Below are positions 35,177 through 44,125 of a DNA stretch of 64,000 bases, one piece after another (positions within the stretch are counted from its first letter, which is position 1; each line of letters opens with the position of its first letter). Under the pieces are notes generated by a model that saw nothing but the letters and a program-made list of their open reading frames with translations, made no database searches and was not told the DNA's origin. Made by a program: the position numbers and the translations under genes. Source of the DNA: CAWHNT01 sp963830775 (GTDB lineage: Bacteria > Pseudomonadota > Alphaproteobacteria > Geminicoccales > Geminicoccaceae); NCBI GenBank assembly GCA_963830775.1, contig CAWHNT010000026.1, positions 1 to 64,000 on the forward strand. Reading direction: 5' to 3'.

Positions 35177-36079
35177 TCAGCGCATGATGTCGCGCAGCGT
35201 GACGCGGAAGAGCTTCATCGTCAGCAGCACGAAGACGAGGCAGACAAGCTCCAGCACGAGCGCATAGGCCGAGCCGCCGTTCCAGTTGAGCACCGAGAAC
35301 TGGGACTCGATCGCCTGGGTGAACCAGAAGCTGGACCTCCCGCCCAGCAGCACGGGCACGATGAACGAGCCCGCCGTGAGCATGAAGGTGACGATGCAGC
35401 CCGAGGCGATGCCGGGCTTGGCATGCGGGATGACCACCTTGCGATGCACCCGCACCCAGGAAGCGCCCAGGTCCCGCGCGGCCTCGACCTGGTTGGTGTC
35501 CAGGCTCTCCATGGCGTTGAACATCGGGAAAACCATGAAGAGGATGTAGGAGTAGACCAGCCCGACGAAGAGGGCGATGTTCGCATCCAGGATCGGCAGC
35601 TCGTAATTGAAGTATTCGACCGGCGTGAAGCCCATCGCCACCGTCAGCTGATTGAGCAGGCCCTGGCGCGCCATCAACGTGCGCCAGGCATAGGCGCGCA
35701 GGACTTCGTTGACCCAGAACGGGACCAGGAGGCACAGCATGAAGAAGCTGAGCCATTTGTGGGTCGCGACCTTGGCCAGATAGTAGGCCAGGGGATAGCA
35801 GATGATCAGCGTCAGCACGGTGATGGCACCGCTGGTGAGCAGGGTGCGGAGGAAGGTCTGAAAGGCCAGGGCGTCGTTGGGGTCGAAGAGCGGCATGAAC
35901 GAGTAGAAGCTCCACCCCGCCTCCACGAGCCCTTTGCTCACCGCCCCGGGATTGGGGTGGAACGCATAGTCGATCAGCATCAGATGCGGGACGAGGATCA
36001 GCACCAGCGCCCAGACCGTGACCGAGCCGATGATGAAGGTGACGCCCAGCGGCCCGAAACGGGTGAGCGCCTCACGCAT
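35177..36079 (-). CDS. ABC transporter permease, PotB type
   Basis: First membrane subunit. Hydrophobic helices include SVTVWALVLILVPHLML, TVLTLIICYPLAYYLA and FFMLCLLVPFWVNEVLRAYAW; the EAA loop is VEAARDLGASWVRVHRKVVIP. ATG at 36079 overlaps the potA stop by 8 bases. 300 residues, full length and intact, unlike the neighbouring potA and potD. Confidence 0.92.
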   Translation of the reverse strand: MREALTRFGPLGVTFIIGSVTVWALVLILVPHLMLIDYAFHPNPGAVSKGLVEAGWSFYSFMPLFDPNDALAFQTFLRTLLTSGAITVLTLIICYPLAYYLAKVATHKWLSFFMLCLLVPFWVNEVLRAYAWRTLMARQGLLNQLTVAMGFTPVEYFNYELPILDANIALFVGLVYSYILFMVFPMFNAMESLDTNQVEAARDLGASWVRVHRKVVIPHAKPGIASGCIVTFMLTAGSFIVPVLLGGRSSFWFTQAIESQFSVLNWNGGSAYALVLELVCLVFVLLTMKLFRVTLRDIMR

Positions 36080-37165
36080 CGCCGGCGGCCGCCTTCGGCA
36101 GGACGGTGGCGTTGCCCGTGGTGAAGTGGGCTCGCACCCGGCTGCCCACCTCCACCGTCCGCGCGTCGCCGTCGTTCGACGAGCGTGAGCGTCACCGGCA
36201 CGCCTGCGGCGTTGGCGAGCGTGAGGATGATGGCCGTCCCCTCGAACACCTCCTCGATCACGGTGGCGTCGATCGTGTTCGATGCTCCTGCCGCGGGCGG
36301 AAGCAGCCGCAGCCGCTCCGGCCGGACGAAGAGCTGGGCCTCCTCGCCCACCGGCAGCCGGTGCGGGTTGAGCCCGCTGAGCCTGCCGAAGGGCGTGTCG
36401 AGCTGCGCCTCCCCGTCCTGCACCGCCGCCACCCTGCCGGTGAAGCGGTTGTTCTCGCCGACGAAGGAGGCCACGAAGGCCGTGCGCGGGTGGTTGTAGA
36501 TCTCGAGCGAGGGGCCGACCTGCTCGACATTGCCCTGGCTCATGACCGCCACCCGGTCGGACATGACCAAGGCCTCGCCCTGGTCGTGGGTGATGTAGAT
36601 GAAGGTGATCCCGGCCCGGCGCTGGATCGTCCTGAGCTCGGCCCGCATGTGCTGCCGCAGCTTCAGGTCCAGGGCCGACAAAGGCTCGTCGAGGAGGAGC
36701 ACCTTGGGCTCGACGGCAAGCGCCCTGGCGATCGCCACCCGCTGCTTCTGCCCGCCCGACAGCTCGTCGATCCGCCGGTCGGCGTAGCCGGGCAGCGCGA
36801 TCAGCTCCAGCATCTCGCGTGACCCGGCGCCGGCGCTCGGCCGCGGGCACGCCGCGGACCTCGAGCCCGAAGCCGATGTTCTGCTCCACGGTCATCAACG
36901 GGAAGAGGGCAAGGTTCTGGAAGATGAGCGCCGTCGGCCGCTTGTTCGGGCCGATGCCGCGCATGGACTGGGCACCCAGGCGGATGTCGCCTTCGGTGGG
37001 CTCGATGAATCCCGAGACCATGCGCAGGATGGTGGTCTTCCCGCACCCCGAGGGGCCGAGGAACGAGAAGAACTCGCCTTCCTTGATCGTGAGGTCGAGG
37101 TTGCGCACCGCCGTGAAGGCGCCGAAGCGCTTCACCACACCCTGGAACTGGAGATCGTCCGCCAT
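36072..37165 (-). CDS. ABC transporter ATP-binding protein, PotA type (two frameshifts)
   Basis: ATPase of the importer. Walker A FLGPSGCGKTTILRM, Q-loop LIFQNLALFPLMTV, signature IDELSGGQKQRVAIARAL, Walker B VLLLDEPLSALD and switch ITHDQGEALVMSD are visible, plus the C-terminal TOBE-like regulatory domain (LFVRPERLRLLP). Shifts near 36820 (VREMLELIALPGYADRR expected) and 36178 (NDGDARTVEVGSRV expected) break the frame. The repaired frame ends at TGA 36074-36072 inside the potB start. ATG 37165 is chosen; ATG 37183 is possible. Confidence 0.88.
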
Positions 37166-37233
37166 CGTCGCCCCGACGGCCATGAGGTGAGGGCCCGCCC
37201 GGTCCCCCGACAGGCGGGCCCGCCCGGATCTGC

Positions 37234-38413
37234 TTAAGCGGCCGAGATCTTGTCGACCAGCGCCTGGCGCTTCTCCAGGAACCAGGGCCGCTCGGTGCCC
37301 TGGACCCAGAGCTTGTCGACGGCATCCTCGGGATAGGCGTCGGCGAAGTTCTTCTTGAAGCTGTCGGCCACGTGCTCGTCGAAGCCTTTCACGACCGAGT
37401 TGTAGCCGGTGTTGTCGGAGACGATGCCGCCGACCTGCGGCTGCAGCGCCCAGTTGATGAAGGCATAGGCCTGATCGAGATTGGCGGCACCCGCGGTGAC
37501 GGCCACCGAATCGATCCAGGCCAGCGCACCCTCGACCGGTGCCAGATAGGTGTAGGGCCGGCCCTGGTTCTTGAGCTGGAAGATCGGCCCGTCCCAGGTG
37601 AGCCCGATCAGCCCACCGTCCTGCTCGAAGCCGGACTGGGTGTCGGCGGTGCCCTTCCACCAGTTCACGATCTGCTCCTTGTTGGCGATCACGAAGTCGG
37701 CGGCCGCGCGGTAGCCGAGGTCGAAGGCGGCCTCGTCGTCGTAGGCCTTCATCATGGTGCCGGCCGGCAGCTTGCCCTCGCGCTCCATCCACAGGCCCGT
37801 GCCCAGCATGATCGAGCGCTGGCGGCAGACCATGAGGCCCTTGTACTCGGGCTTCCACAGGTCGCCGAAGGAGGCCTTGCCGTACTCGAGCTGCACCTTC
37901 TCGGTGTTGAACGACAGCGCCTCCGTACCCCAGTCATAGGGCAGCGCGTACCACTTGCCGTCGCGCACGGCGCCGAGCCGCTCCGATTCCGTCATGAAGT
38001 TGGGGAAGATGTTGCCGAGATTCGGGGATCTTCTTCTCGTCGAGGGCAGCCAGATTGCTGGTGTCGATGTGGGACGAGATCCACCCGATCGAGGGCGAAG
38101 CGATATCCCAGCCCGTGCCGCCGCTGGCCGCCTTCAGCTTGTTGAGGCAGTCCTCGTTCGACTGGTAGGTGGTGACGTTGAGCTTGATCCCGGTATCGGC
38201 CTGGAAGCGGTCGATCAGCGGCTGGGGGGCGTAGTCCTCCCAGGTGAACCAGTTCAGCTCGCCCGAGCTCGAGAACGCGTTGCGCACATAGGCCGGCGCC
38301 AGGGCACCCACGGCCCCGAGTGCTGCCGCGCGCTGCAGGATCGCACGCCTGCTCGCACGAGCCGCCTGGAGCGTCGCCTGGGTCGAACGCTGCTGGTGAG
38401 TTAGCTTCTGCAT
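37234..38413 (-). CDS. ABC transporter substrate-binding protein, PotD type (one frameshift)
   Basis: Periplasmic receptor of the importer. The N-terminus carries an export signal with Ala-rich core (AAALGAVGALAPAYV). Typical PotD segments: ELNWFTWEDYAPQPLIDRF, TTYQSNEDCLNKLKA, WDIASPSIGWISSH, then after a shift near 38022-38027 NLGNIFPNFMTESER, WYALPYDWGTEALSFNT and GTGLWMEREGKLPAG. With the base removed it is about 393 residues. A sigma-54-like motif lies about 85 bases upstream. The class binds polyamines; the ligand here is unproven. Confidence 0.88.
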
Positions 38414-38496
38414 CGTTTTCTCACTCCCTCAACCCGGATCGCTCCCGGTCCAAGCCGCCAGCGCGCGCCTTCGCCAAAGCCAGGAGCCCGCTGATT

Positions 38497-38513
38497 TCCA
38501 AGAAACGTGCCAA
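38497..38513 (-). promoter_or_regulatory. Weak sigma-54-like promoter ahead of potDABC
   Basis: Minus strand reads TTGGCACG-TTTC-TTGGA, a perfect -24 half and correct spacing, but GG in place of the near-invariant GC at -12. The distance to the potD start (about 84 bases) suits a promoter. Low confidence because of the -12 mismatch. Confidence 0.3.
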
Positions 38514-38625
38514 GTCGCCGGCGGACGGTGCTGACCGGAGTGTGGTCCGGCAGGACCCGAAATGGCAAGCACGGCCTTTCCTCGGCACGGCTCGCGACAG
38601 GATGATGACGGCCGAGGGTTGCGGC

Positions 38626-39732
38626 CTACGCCTCCAGCTCGCTCACCTGGTAGAACGACCGCGCCAGCCACTCCGGCTCGATCTCGATCCCCCAGCCGGG
38701 CTCGGCCGCTACGGTCACGTGCCCGGCCTCGACCCGGTAGGGGTCGTGCCGGAAGAGGCCATACTGCCAGGGATAGTAGTCGGGCCCCTCGATCGACAGC
38801 TCCAGGTACTTGCCGGCGTTGGGCAGCGCCTTCAGGAGATGCATCGTGAACAGGGTCACCAGGCCCAGATTGGCCGAGTGCGGCGTCACCGGCAGGCCCT
38901 GCGCCCGGGCCATCTCCGCCACCCGCAGCGCCCGCGTGATCCCGCCCACGTAGAGCACGTCCGGCTGGACGACATCGACCACCCGCCGCTCGCAGATGAG
39001 GCGCCAGGTCGGTAGCTCGCAGTCCTGCTCGCCGCCCGTGACCGCCACATCCAGCGCTTCGGTCACGGCCCTGGTCTGCTCCAGCTCCCAGTAAGGGCAG
39101 GGCTCCTCGAAATGCTCGACACCCTGAGCCTCCAGCAGCCGCCCGACCTGGATGGCACGGGCCGGCGAGAAGCCGCTGTTGCCATCCACCAGCAAGGCTG
39201 CATCTGGCCCCAGCGCCCGCCGCACCGTGGGCACGATCGCCTCCGTCCGGCCCGGCCACTCGTCGACGTCATGCCCGCATTCGGCACCGACGCGGAACTT
39301 GAAGGCGTCGAAGCCCAGCTCGCCCTGCAGCCGGACGAAGCGGGCGGCCTCGTCCTCCGGGGTGATGTCCCGCCTCATCGAGGACGCGTAGGCCCGCAGC
39401 CGCCCAGGCGTGCCGCCAAGCAGCTCGACGACAGGCTTCCCTTCGACCTTGCCGCGAAGATCCCAGAGTGCGGTGTCGAGGCCGCCCATGGCGCGCTTGA
39501 TGTAGGAGCCCGGAAACTTGAGCTCCCGCTCCTCGACCCGGTCGAGCAGGGGCCCGAGCGGGAACGCTTCCTGGCCCAGCACCCAGGGCGCCACCTGCCG
39601 ATGCAGCACCTGGGCGCTGATGTCGGCATTGTAGGTCGAGAGCTGCCCCCAGCCTTGCGCACCGTCCTCGGCGGTCACCCGCACGAAGCCGATGTGGCGG
39701 TTGCAGAAGGTCTCGAGCCGGCCGATGCGCAT
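38626..39732 (-). CDS. Enolase-superfamily enzyme, mandelate racemase subgroup
   Basis: Acid-sugar dehydratase or racemase-like enzyme of 368 residues. Capping domain: YIKRAMGGLDTALWDLRGK. Barrel residues: Lys-x-Arg in FDAFKFRVG, metal ligands Asp in LLVDGNSGF, Glu in EHFEEPCPYW and Glu in VTGGEQDCE, the Asp in VVQPDVLYVGG and His in VTPHSANLGL, which pairs with it as general base. This pattern is the mandelate racemase subgroup; specificity cannot be read off. It starts 4 bases after the zinc dehydrogenase gene and probably shares its transcript. Confidence 0.88.
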   Translation of the reverse strand: MRIGRLETFCNRHIGFVRVTAEDGAQGWGQLSTYNADISAQVLHRQVAPWVLGQEAFPLGPLLDRVEERELKFPGSYIKRAMGGLDTALWDLRGKVEGKPVVELLGGTPGRLRAYASSMRRDITPEDEAARFVRLQGELGFDAFKFRVGAECGHDVDEWPGRTEAIVPTVRRALGPDAALLVDGNSGFSPARAIQVGRLLEAQGVEHFEEPCPYWELEQTRAVTEALDVAVTGGEQDCELPTWRLICERRVVDVVQPDVLYVGGITRALRVAEMARAQGLPVTPHSANLGLVTLFTMHLLKALPNAGKYLELSIEGPDYYPWQYGLFRHDPYRVEAGHVTVAAEPGWGIEIEPEWLARSFYQVSELEA

Positions 39733-39736
39733 GGCG

Positions 39737-40819
39737 TCAGCCGAAGACGATGACGTTGCGCAGCGCCTCGCCGCTCCGGGCCGATGCGATGGCCTCGTTG
39801 ACCTGCTCCAGCCGGAAGCGCCCGGAGATCAGCTCGTCCAGCTTGAGCCGCCCCTGCTCGTAGAGCGCCACCAGGCGCGGAATGTCCCGCCGGATCTGCG
39901 CTCCGCCCATCTTCGAGCCCAGGATCCGCTGGTTGGCGCTGGCCACGGCGCAGATGTCGAAATCCACCCGCACCCCGTCCGGCGGCATGCCGACGAGCAC
40001 GATCGCCCCCGACCGTGCCACGAGGTCGAACGCCTGCACGAAGGCCGGCCGTGCCCCGACCGCGACCAGCACATAGTCGGCCCCGCGGCCGCCGGTGAGG
40101 CTGCGCACCTCCTCGGCCACGGCCCCATCGCTCGCCAGGATCGCGTGCGTCGCCCCGAACCGGCGTGCCGCCTCCAGCTTGCCCGGCACCATGTCGAGCA
40201 CGATCACCTTGGCAGCACCCGCGATCGCCGCCCCCTGGATCGCGTTCAGGCCAACACCGCCGGCGCCGATCACCACGACCGAGCTGCCCGGCCGCACCGC
40301 CGCCGTGTTCGCCACCGCCCCGAAGCCGGTGATCACCCCGCAGGCCAGCAGCGAGGCGGCCTCCAGAGGCAGGCTCGAAGGGATCGCCACCACCTGCGAC
40401 TGGTCCACCACCACCCGCTCGGCGAAGGCGGCGGTGCGCAGCCCCTGCACCAAGGGCTCGCCGCCGGGCCGTCGGAGCGGGCTGCGCTCGTCGAGCGGAA
40501 ACCGGGTCTCGCAGGTGACCAGGGCACCCTGGCTGCAGGAGGGGCAGTGCCCGCAGGAGCGGATCAGGGTCACGACCACATGGTCGCCCGGCCGCACCTC
40601 GGTCACGCCCGAGCCGACAGCACGAACGACCCCCGCGGCCTCGTGCCCGTACACCGCAGGCAAGGTCCCGCCCCAGGCCCCGTCGGCATAGAGGATGTCG
40701 CTGTGGCAGACGGCGCAGGCCGCGACGTCGACCTCGATCTCGCCCGGGCCGGGGGGGTCGAGCACGACCTCCTCGAGCGCCAGCGGCCGGCCAAAACCAG
40801 TGCAGACGGCCGCAAGCAT
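39737..40819 (-). CDS. Zinc-dependent alcohol dehydrogenase
   Basis: Medium-chain dehydrogenase of 360 residues. Catalytic-zinc ligands: Cys in CAVCHSDILY, the GHEAAGVV His/Glu and Cys in SLLACGVITGFGAV. Structural zinc cysteines are C-x2-C-x2-C-x7-C in SCGHCPSCSQGALVTC. The NAD site is VVIGAGGVGLNAIQGAA. ATG at 40819 is the family-like start (MLAAVCTGFG); the frame extends further upstream without a better start. Probably acts on a hydroxyl intermediate in the same pathway as the enolase-like enzyme. Confidence 0.92.
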   Translation of the reverse strand: MLAAVCTGFGRPLALEEVVLDPPGPGEIEVDVAACAVCHSDILYADGAWGGTLPAVYGHEAAGVVRAVGSGVTEVRPGDHVVVTLIRSCGHCPSCSQGALVTCETRFPLDERSPLRRPGGEPLVQGLRTAAFAERVVVDQSQVVAIPSSLPLEAASLLACGVITGFGAVANTAAVRPGSSVVVIGAGGVGLNAIQGAAIAGAAKVIVLDMVPGKLEAARRFGATHAILASDGAVAEEVRSLTGGRGADYVLVAVGARPAFVQAFDLVARSGAIVLVGMPPDGVRVDFDICAVASANQRILGSKMGGAQIRRDIPRLVALYEQGRLKLDELISGRFRLEQVNEAIASARSGEALRNVIVFG

Positions 40820-40917
40820 GGCCGAAGCGCTCCCGTGATGGTGGACGAGGCGTCGTGCAGCGCCCGCCGCAACGATCCGGCGCCTGCCCGCCGAGCGCAA
40901 GGGGTTCCTTGCCTGCC

Positions 40918-40942
40918 GGAACCCGGCTGCGCTGCCCCGGTT
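40918..40942 (+). promoter_or_regulatory. Sigma-EcfG-type promoter
   Basis: GGAAC at 40918-40922, a 16-base spacer, then GGTT at 40939-40942, one mismatch from the CGTT consensus. The gene starting at 40972 follows with GGAGGAG at 40961-40967, so the leader would be about 20 bases. Confidence 0.6.
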
Positions 40943-40971
40943 ACGCTCCGAGCAAGCGAAGGAGGAGCCCG

Positions 40972-41220
40972 ATGGCAGGCGGCGGCGACGGCAAGAGCAC
41001 GCAAGGGCGCGGCAGCGAGGCCGGCAGCGGCAACGAGGCCCACCGGGCGCCGGGCGAGGGTGGCCAGGCCGAAGGCCAGGGCTATGCCGAGCGCGCCTAC
41101 GGCGACGTCCAGCCCGACCCGAACCATCCCCGCTCGCGCTCGCAGCGCCCGAGCGGCCGCGAGGGCAGCGAATCGCCACCGGACCTGCCCGACGAGCCGG
41201 ACTCCCCGGCCAAGAGGTAG
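40972..41220 (+). CDS. Small hydrophilic, probably disordered protein
   Basis: An 82-residue protein rich in Gly, Ser, Glu, Arg and Pro with no hydrophobic core (starts AGGGDGKSTQGRGSEAGSG). No family was recognised. The composition resembles hydrophilins and other small stress proteins. The start is supported by a strong GGAGGAG 5 bases before the ATG and by an EcfG-like promoter, which suggest general-stress expression. It is flanked by the dehydrogenase gene (divergent) and a GNAT gene (convergent). Confidence 0.6.
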   Translation: MAGGGDGKSTQGRGSEAGSGNEAHRAPGEGGQAEGQGYAERAYGDVQPDPNHPRSRSQRPSGREGSESPPDLPDEPDSPAKR

Positions 41221-41252
41221 CCCGCCCCGCCTCGCCGCAGACCCCGCCCGCG

Positions 41253-41768
41253 TTAGCCCGGGCGCAGCCTGCCCAGCTTGGCCAGCAGGATCCAGACCAC
41301 CCGCCCGCCATGCCAGTCGTCCTGGACCTGGCGCCCCACCTCGCGGTAGCCGCGGCGCATGTACCAGGCGAGCGCACGCTCGTTGGCCTCGGGCACGGTG
41401 ATCTGGGCCGGGCCGGTGAACACGGCCTCGGCGGCTTCCAGCAGAGTGCCGCCCACGCCCTGGCCTTGAGCGCCGGGCAGGACGAACAGATACGGGATCG
41501 AGCCCGTGGAGCGGACGAAGTCGACGAACCCGACCACGGCCTCGCCCCGCATGGCCACCAGCCGCTCGCCCATGTCGCAGGCGAAGGGTGCGTTATCCTC
41601 CAGCACGGCCCGGGCGAAGGGCAGCCGGTCGGACAGGCCCGAGCTGGCATTGGCCGCCGCCACGATCCGCCCGCAGGTGGCGTCGTCCTCCGGCCGGCCG
41701 GGCCGCAACGCCACGGGCGCGATCTGAGCGGGCCACGCTCCGGGACCAGAGGGCGCGCAAAGCAGCAT
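41253..41768 (-). CDS. GNAT-family N-acetyltransferase
   Basis: Acetyl-CoA-dependent N-acetyltransferase fold. VALRPGRPEDDATCGRIV begins the domain; GFVDFVRSTGSIPYLFVLPG is beta 4, and QGQGVGGTLLEAAEAVF is the pyrophosphate-binding motif (Q/RxxGxG/A). ALAWYMRRGYREVGR is the usual C-terminal motif. Substrate unknown. ATG at 41768, or TTG at 41774; 10 bases after the leuB stop, so it may be co-transcribed. Confidence 0.88.
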   Translation of the reverse strand: MLLCAPSGPGAWPAQIAPVALRPGRPEDDATCGRIVAAANASSGLSDRLPFARAVLEDNAPFACDMGERLVAMRGEAVVGFVDFVRSTGSIPYLFVLPGAQGQGVGGTLLEAAEAVFTGPAQITVPEANERALAWYMRRGYREVGRQVQDDWHGGRVVWILLAKLGRLRPG

Positions 41769-41778
41769 CGGCAAGCCC

Positions 41779-42891
41779 TCAGCCGACCAGCCGGTCGAGT
41801 TCCTTCAGGATCACGTCGCCCATGCCGGTGGTGCCCACTTTGTTCATCCCATCTTGCATGATGTCCGCCGTCCGGTAGCCTTCATCCAGCACCCGGCTCA
41901 CCGCCTTCTCGACCAGGTCGGCAGGCTCGCCCTGGTCGAAGCTGTAGCGCAGCAACATAGCAAAGCTCAGAATGCAGGCCAGCGGATTGGCGATGCCCTG
42001 ACCTGCGATATCGGGGGCGGAACCATGGACCGGCTCGTAGAGCGCCTTCCGCCGCCCGGCCGCATCGGCCGCACCGAGCGAGGCCGAGGGCAGCATGCCG
42101 AGGCTGCCGGTCAGCATGGCGGCACAGTCGGAGAGCAGATCGCCGAACAGGTTGTCGGTGACGATCACGTCGAACTGCTTGGGCTGGCGTACCAGCTGCA
42201 TGGCGCAGTTGTCGGCGTACATGTGGCCGAGCTCCACATCCGGGAACTCGCGCTCGCCCAGCGCCTGCACCACCTCGCGCCAGAGCACGCCCGTGTGCAT
42301 CACGTTGGCCTTCTCGACCGAGGTGACCTTGCCCCGGCGCTTGCGCGCGAGCTCGAAGCCCACCCGGGCGATCCGCTCGATCTCGCCCGTGGTGTAGACC
42401 TGGGTGTCGACCGCCCGCTTCTGCCCGTCCGGCAGCGTCTCCACCCCGCGCGGCTCGCCGAAATAGACCCCGCCTGTCAGCTCGCGCAGGATCATGATGT
42501 CGAGCCCCTCGACCAGCTCCCGCTTCAGCGAGGAGGCCTCCGCGAGGGCAGGGAAGACCATCGCCGGGCGCAGGTTGGCGAACAAATCCATGGCCTTGCG
42601 CAGACGGAGCAGGCCCTGCTCGGGCTTGTGCTTGAACGGCAGCTTGTCATAGCGCGGGCCGCCCACGGCCCCGAACATCACCGTGCCGACCTCGAGCGCC
42701 TTCTCGAGTGTCGCGTCGGCCAGCGGCGTCCCATGCCTGTCGTAGGCCGATCCTCCGACCAGGTCCTCCTCGACCGCGAAGGCGAGCTGCCGCCGCTCGA
42801 GCCAGCCGATCACGCGGCGAACCTGCTCCATCACCTCCGGCCCGATCCCGTCACCCGGGAGGAACAGGATACGTCGCGTCGAGTCGGCCAT
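41779..42891 (-). CDS. leuB: 3-isopropylmalate dehydrogenase
   Basis: Leucine biosynthesis: oxidative decarboxylation of 3-isopropylmalate to 2-oxoisocaproate. LFLPGDGIGPEVMEQV, FGAVGGPRYDKLPF, NLRPAMVFPAL, LRELTGGVYFGEPRG, VTSVEKANVMHTGVLWREVV, and YEPVHGSAPDIAGQGIANP are intact. ATG at 42891 gives 370 residues. leuD lies 600 bases upstream on the same strand, separated by an opposite-strand gene; leuC is not in the window. Confidence 0.96.
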   Translation of the reverse strand: MADSTRRILFLPGDGIGPEVMEQVRRVIGWLERRQLAFAVEEDLVGGSAYDRHGTPLADATLEKALEVGTVMFGAVGGPRYDKLPFKHKPEQGLLRLRKAMDLFANLRPAMVFPALAEASSLKRELVEGLDIMILRELTGGVYFGEPRGVETLPDGQKRAVDTQVYTTGEIERIARVGFELARKRRGKVTSVEKANVMHTGVLWREVVQALGEREFPDVELGHMYADNCAMQLVRQPKQFDVIVTDNLFGDLLSDCAAMLTGSLGMLPSASLGAADAAGRRKALYEPVHGSAPDIAGQGIANPLACILSFAMLLRYSFDQGEPADLVEKAVSRVLDEGYRTADIMQDGMNKVGTTGMGDVILKELDRLVG

Positions 42892-43101
42892 GGCCCCGGC
42901 ACCTCCAGCTTGCACCCATCCGGGCTCGGGCCCGGTTCCGCGCTCTCCTAAACGGGGACGGCCCACCGGGCCAGAGGAACGGAACCCGCTCCGGCGGCCG
43001 GGTCGGTCCAGCCTGCGCTTGTGCGGTTTCTCACTGCCCCTGGTGGCTCAACTCACAATAGTGCAGCTCGTGATTCATAGCTGCAGTGAGGATGGGGAAC
43101 G

Positions 43102-43467
43102 ATGGAACCGCTCGTGATCGTAGCCGGCGTCAGCGCGCTCGCTCATCTGATTTTCGCCTACAAGGAGATGTTCGACTGGCACCGCCCGTTCGTGCAGAAG
43201 GCCGCACGAGCCTGGATCAATCCCAAGGACACCGATGCCGTCACCGAATCCAATATCGCGTGGGCGAAGCGGCTCGCCTTCAACATGGGCTCCTACAACC
43301 TGCTTTTGGCGCTCGGCCTGGCTGCCACCGCCTGGGCTGCCGCCATCGACGACCCGGCGGCCGCATGGCTGGGTCCACTCTTCGGCACCTGGCTCCTCGG
43401 TGCCGCCGCCGCAGCCGGCATCACCCGGGTCTACCCGGCGCTCGCGCTGCAGGGAGCGCTGGGCTAA
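43102..43467 (+). CDS. DUF1304-family membrane protein
   Basis: A 121-residue protein with four hydrophobic segments (LVIVAGVSALAHLIFAY, NLLLALGLAATAWAAA, AWLGPLFGTWLLGAAAAAG and a last one near the C-terminus). AFNMGSYNLLLALGL matches the NQGxYN-like motif of DUF1304. No function is known for the family. ATG at 43102 after GGGGAACG. It sits on the plus strand between leuD and leuB. Confidence 0.82.
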   Translation: MEPLVIVAGVSALAHLIFAYKEMFDWHRPFVQKAARAWINPKDTDAVTESNIAWAKRLAFNMGSYNLLLALGLAATAWAAAIDDPAAAWLGPLFGTWLLGAAAAAGITRVYPALALQGALG

Positions 43468-43498
43468 TCCTGATGGCCGTGGCGCTCAGCCGTACCCG

Positions 43499-44125
43499 TC
43501 AGGCCGCCGCCTGTCCCTGCAGCCAGGGGAACTGCTGCCGCACGCCGGCCTCGTAGCCGTCGATCCGGTCGCCCTTGCGCATCGTCTCGCCGATCTCGTC
43601 CAGGCCCTGGAGGAGCTTGTCGCGGCTGCCGGGGTCGACGTTGAAGGGGATCGGCTCGTTGCCGGTCGGGCGGCGGATCTCCTGCGCCTGCAGGTCGACC
43701 GTGAAGGTGGGGTCGGGGGCGTTCTCCGCCTCCTTCATCAGGAGGTCGACCTGCTCCTGCGGCAGGACGATCGGCAGGATGCCGTTCTTGAAGCAGTTGT
43801 TGAAGAAGATGTCGGCGAAGCTCGTGGCGATCACGCAGCGGATGCCGTAGTCCAGCAAAGCCCAGGGCGCGTGCTCGCGCGAGCTGCCGCAGCCGAAATT
43901 GTCGCCGGCGATCAGGATGCTGGCACCGCGGTAGGGTTCCCGGTTGAGGACGAAGCCCGGACGCTCCTGGCCATCCTCGTCGTAGCGCAGCGTCTCGAAG
44001 AGCGCCACGCCGAGACCGGTCCGCTTGATCGTCTTCAGATGCCGGGCGGGGATGATCTTGTCGGTGTCGACATTGATCAGCGGCAGGGGTGCTGCAACGC
44101 CCGTGAGGGTCGTGAAAGGCTGCAT
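43499..44125 (-). CDS. leuD: 3-isopropylmalate dehydratase small subunit
   Basis: Swivel-domain subunit that with LeuC isomerises 2- to 3-isopropylmalate. FTTLTGVAAPLPLINVDTDKI, the diagnostic FGCGSSREHAPWALLDYG, and FADIFFNNCFKNGILPI are present. ATG at 44125 (MQPFTTL) matches the family N-terminus. 208 residues. Its partner leuC is absent, so that subunit must be encoded elsewhere. Confidence 0.96.
   Translation of the reverse strand: MQPFTTLTGVAAPLPLINVDTDKIIPARHLKTIKRTGLGVALFETLRYDEDGQERPGFVLNREPYRGASILIAGDNFGCGSSREHAPWALLDYGIRCVIATSFADIFFNNCFKNGILPIVLPQEQVDLLMKEAENAPDPTFTVDLQAQEIRRPTGNEPIPFNVDPGSRDKLLQGLDEIGETMRKGDRIDGYEAGVRQQFPWLQGQAAA

Noticed and set aside
32157..35915. Very long minus-strand open frame (about 1250 codons) spanning hemC and the region opposite tsaD and potC/potB
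   Set aside because: Only the hemC part has family sequence; the rest is antisense or out of frame to well-supported genes and has no domain. GC-rich DNA gives long stop-free frames.
42970..43000. EcfG-like GGAAC motifs upstream of the DUF1304 gene
   Set aside because: GGAAC occurs twice but no GTT lies at 16-17 bases on either strand orientation.
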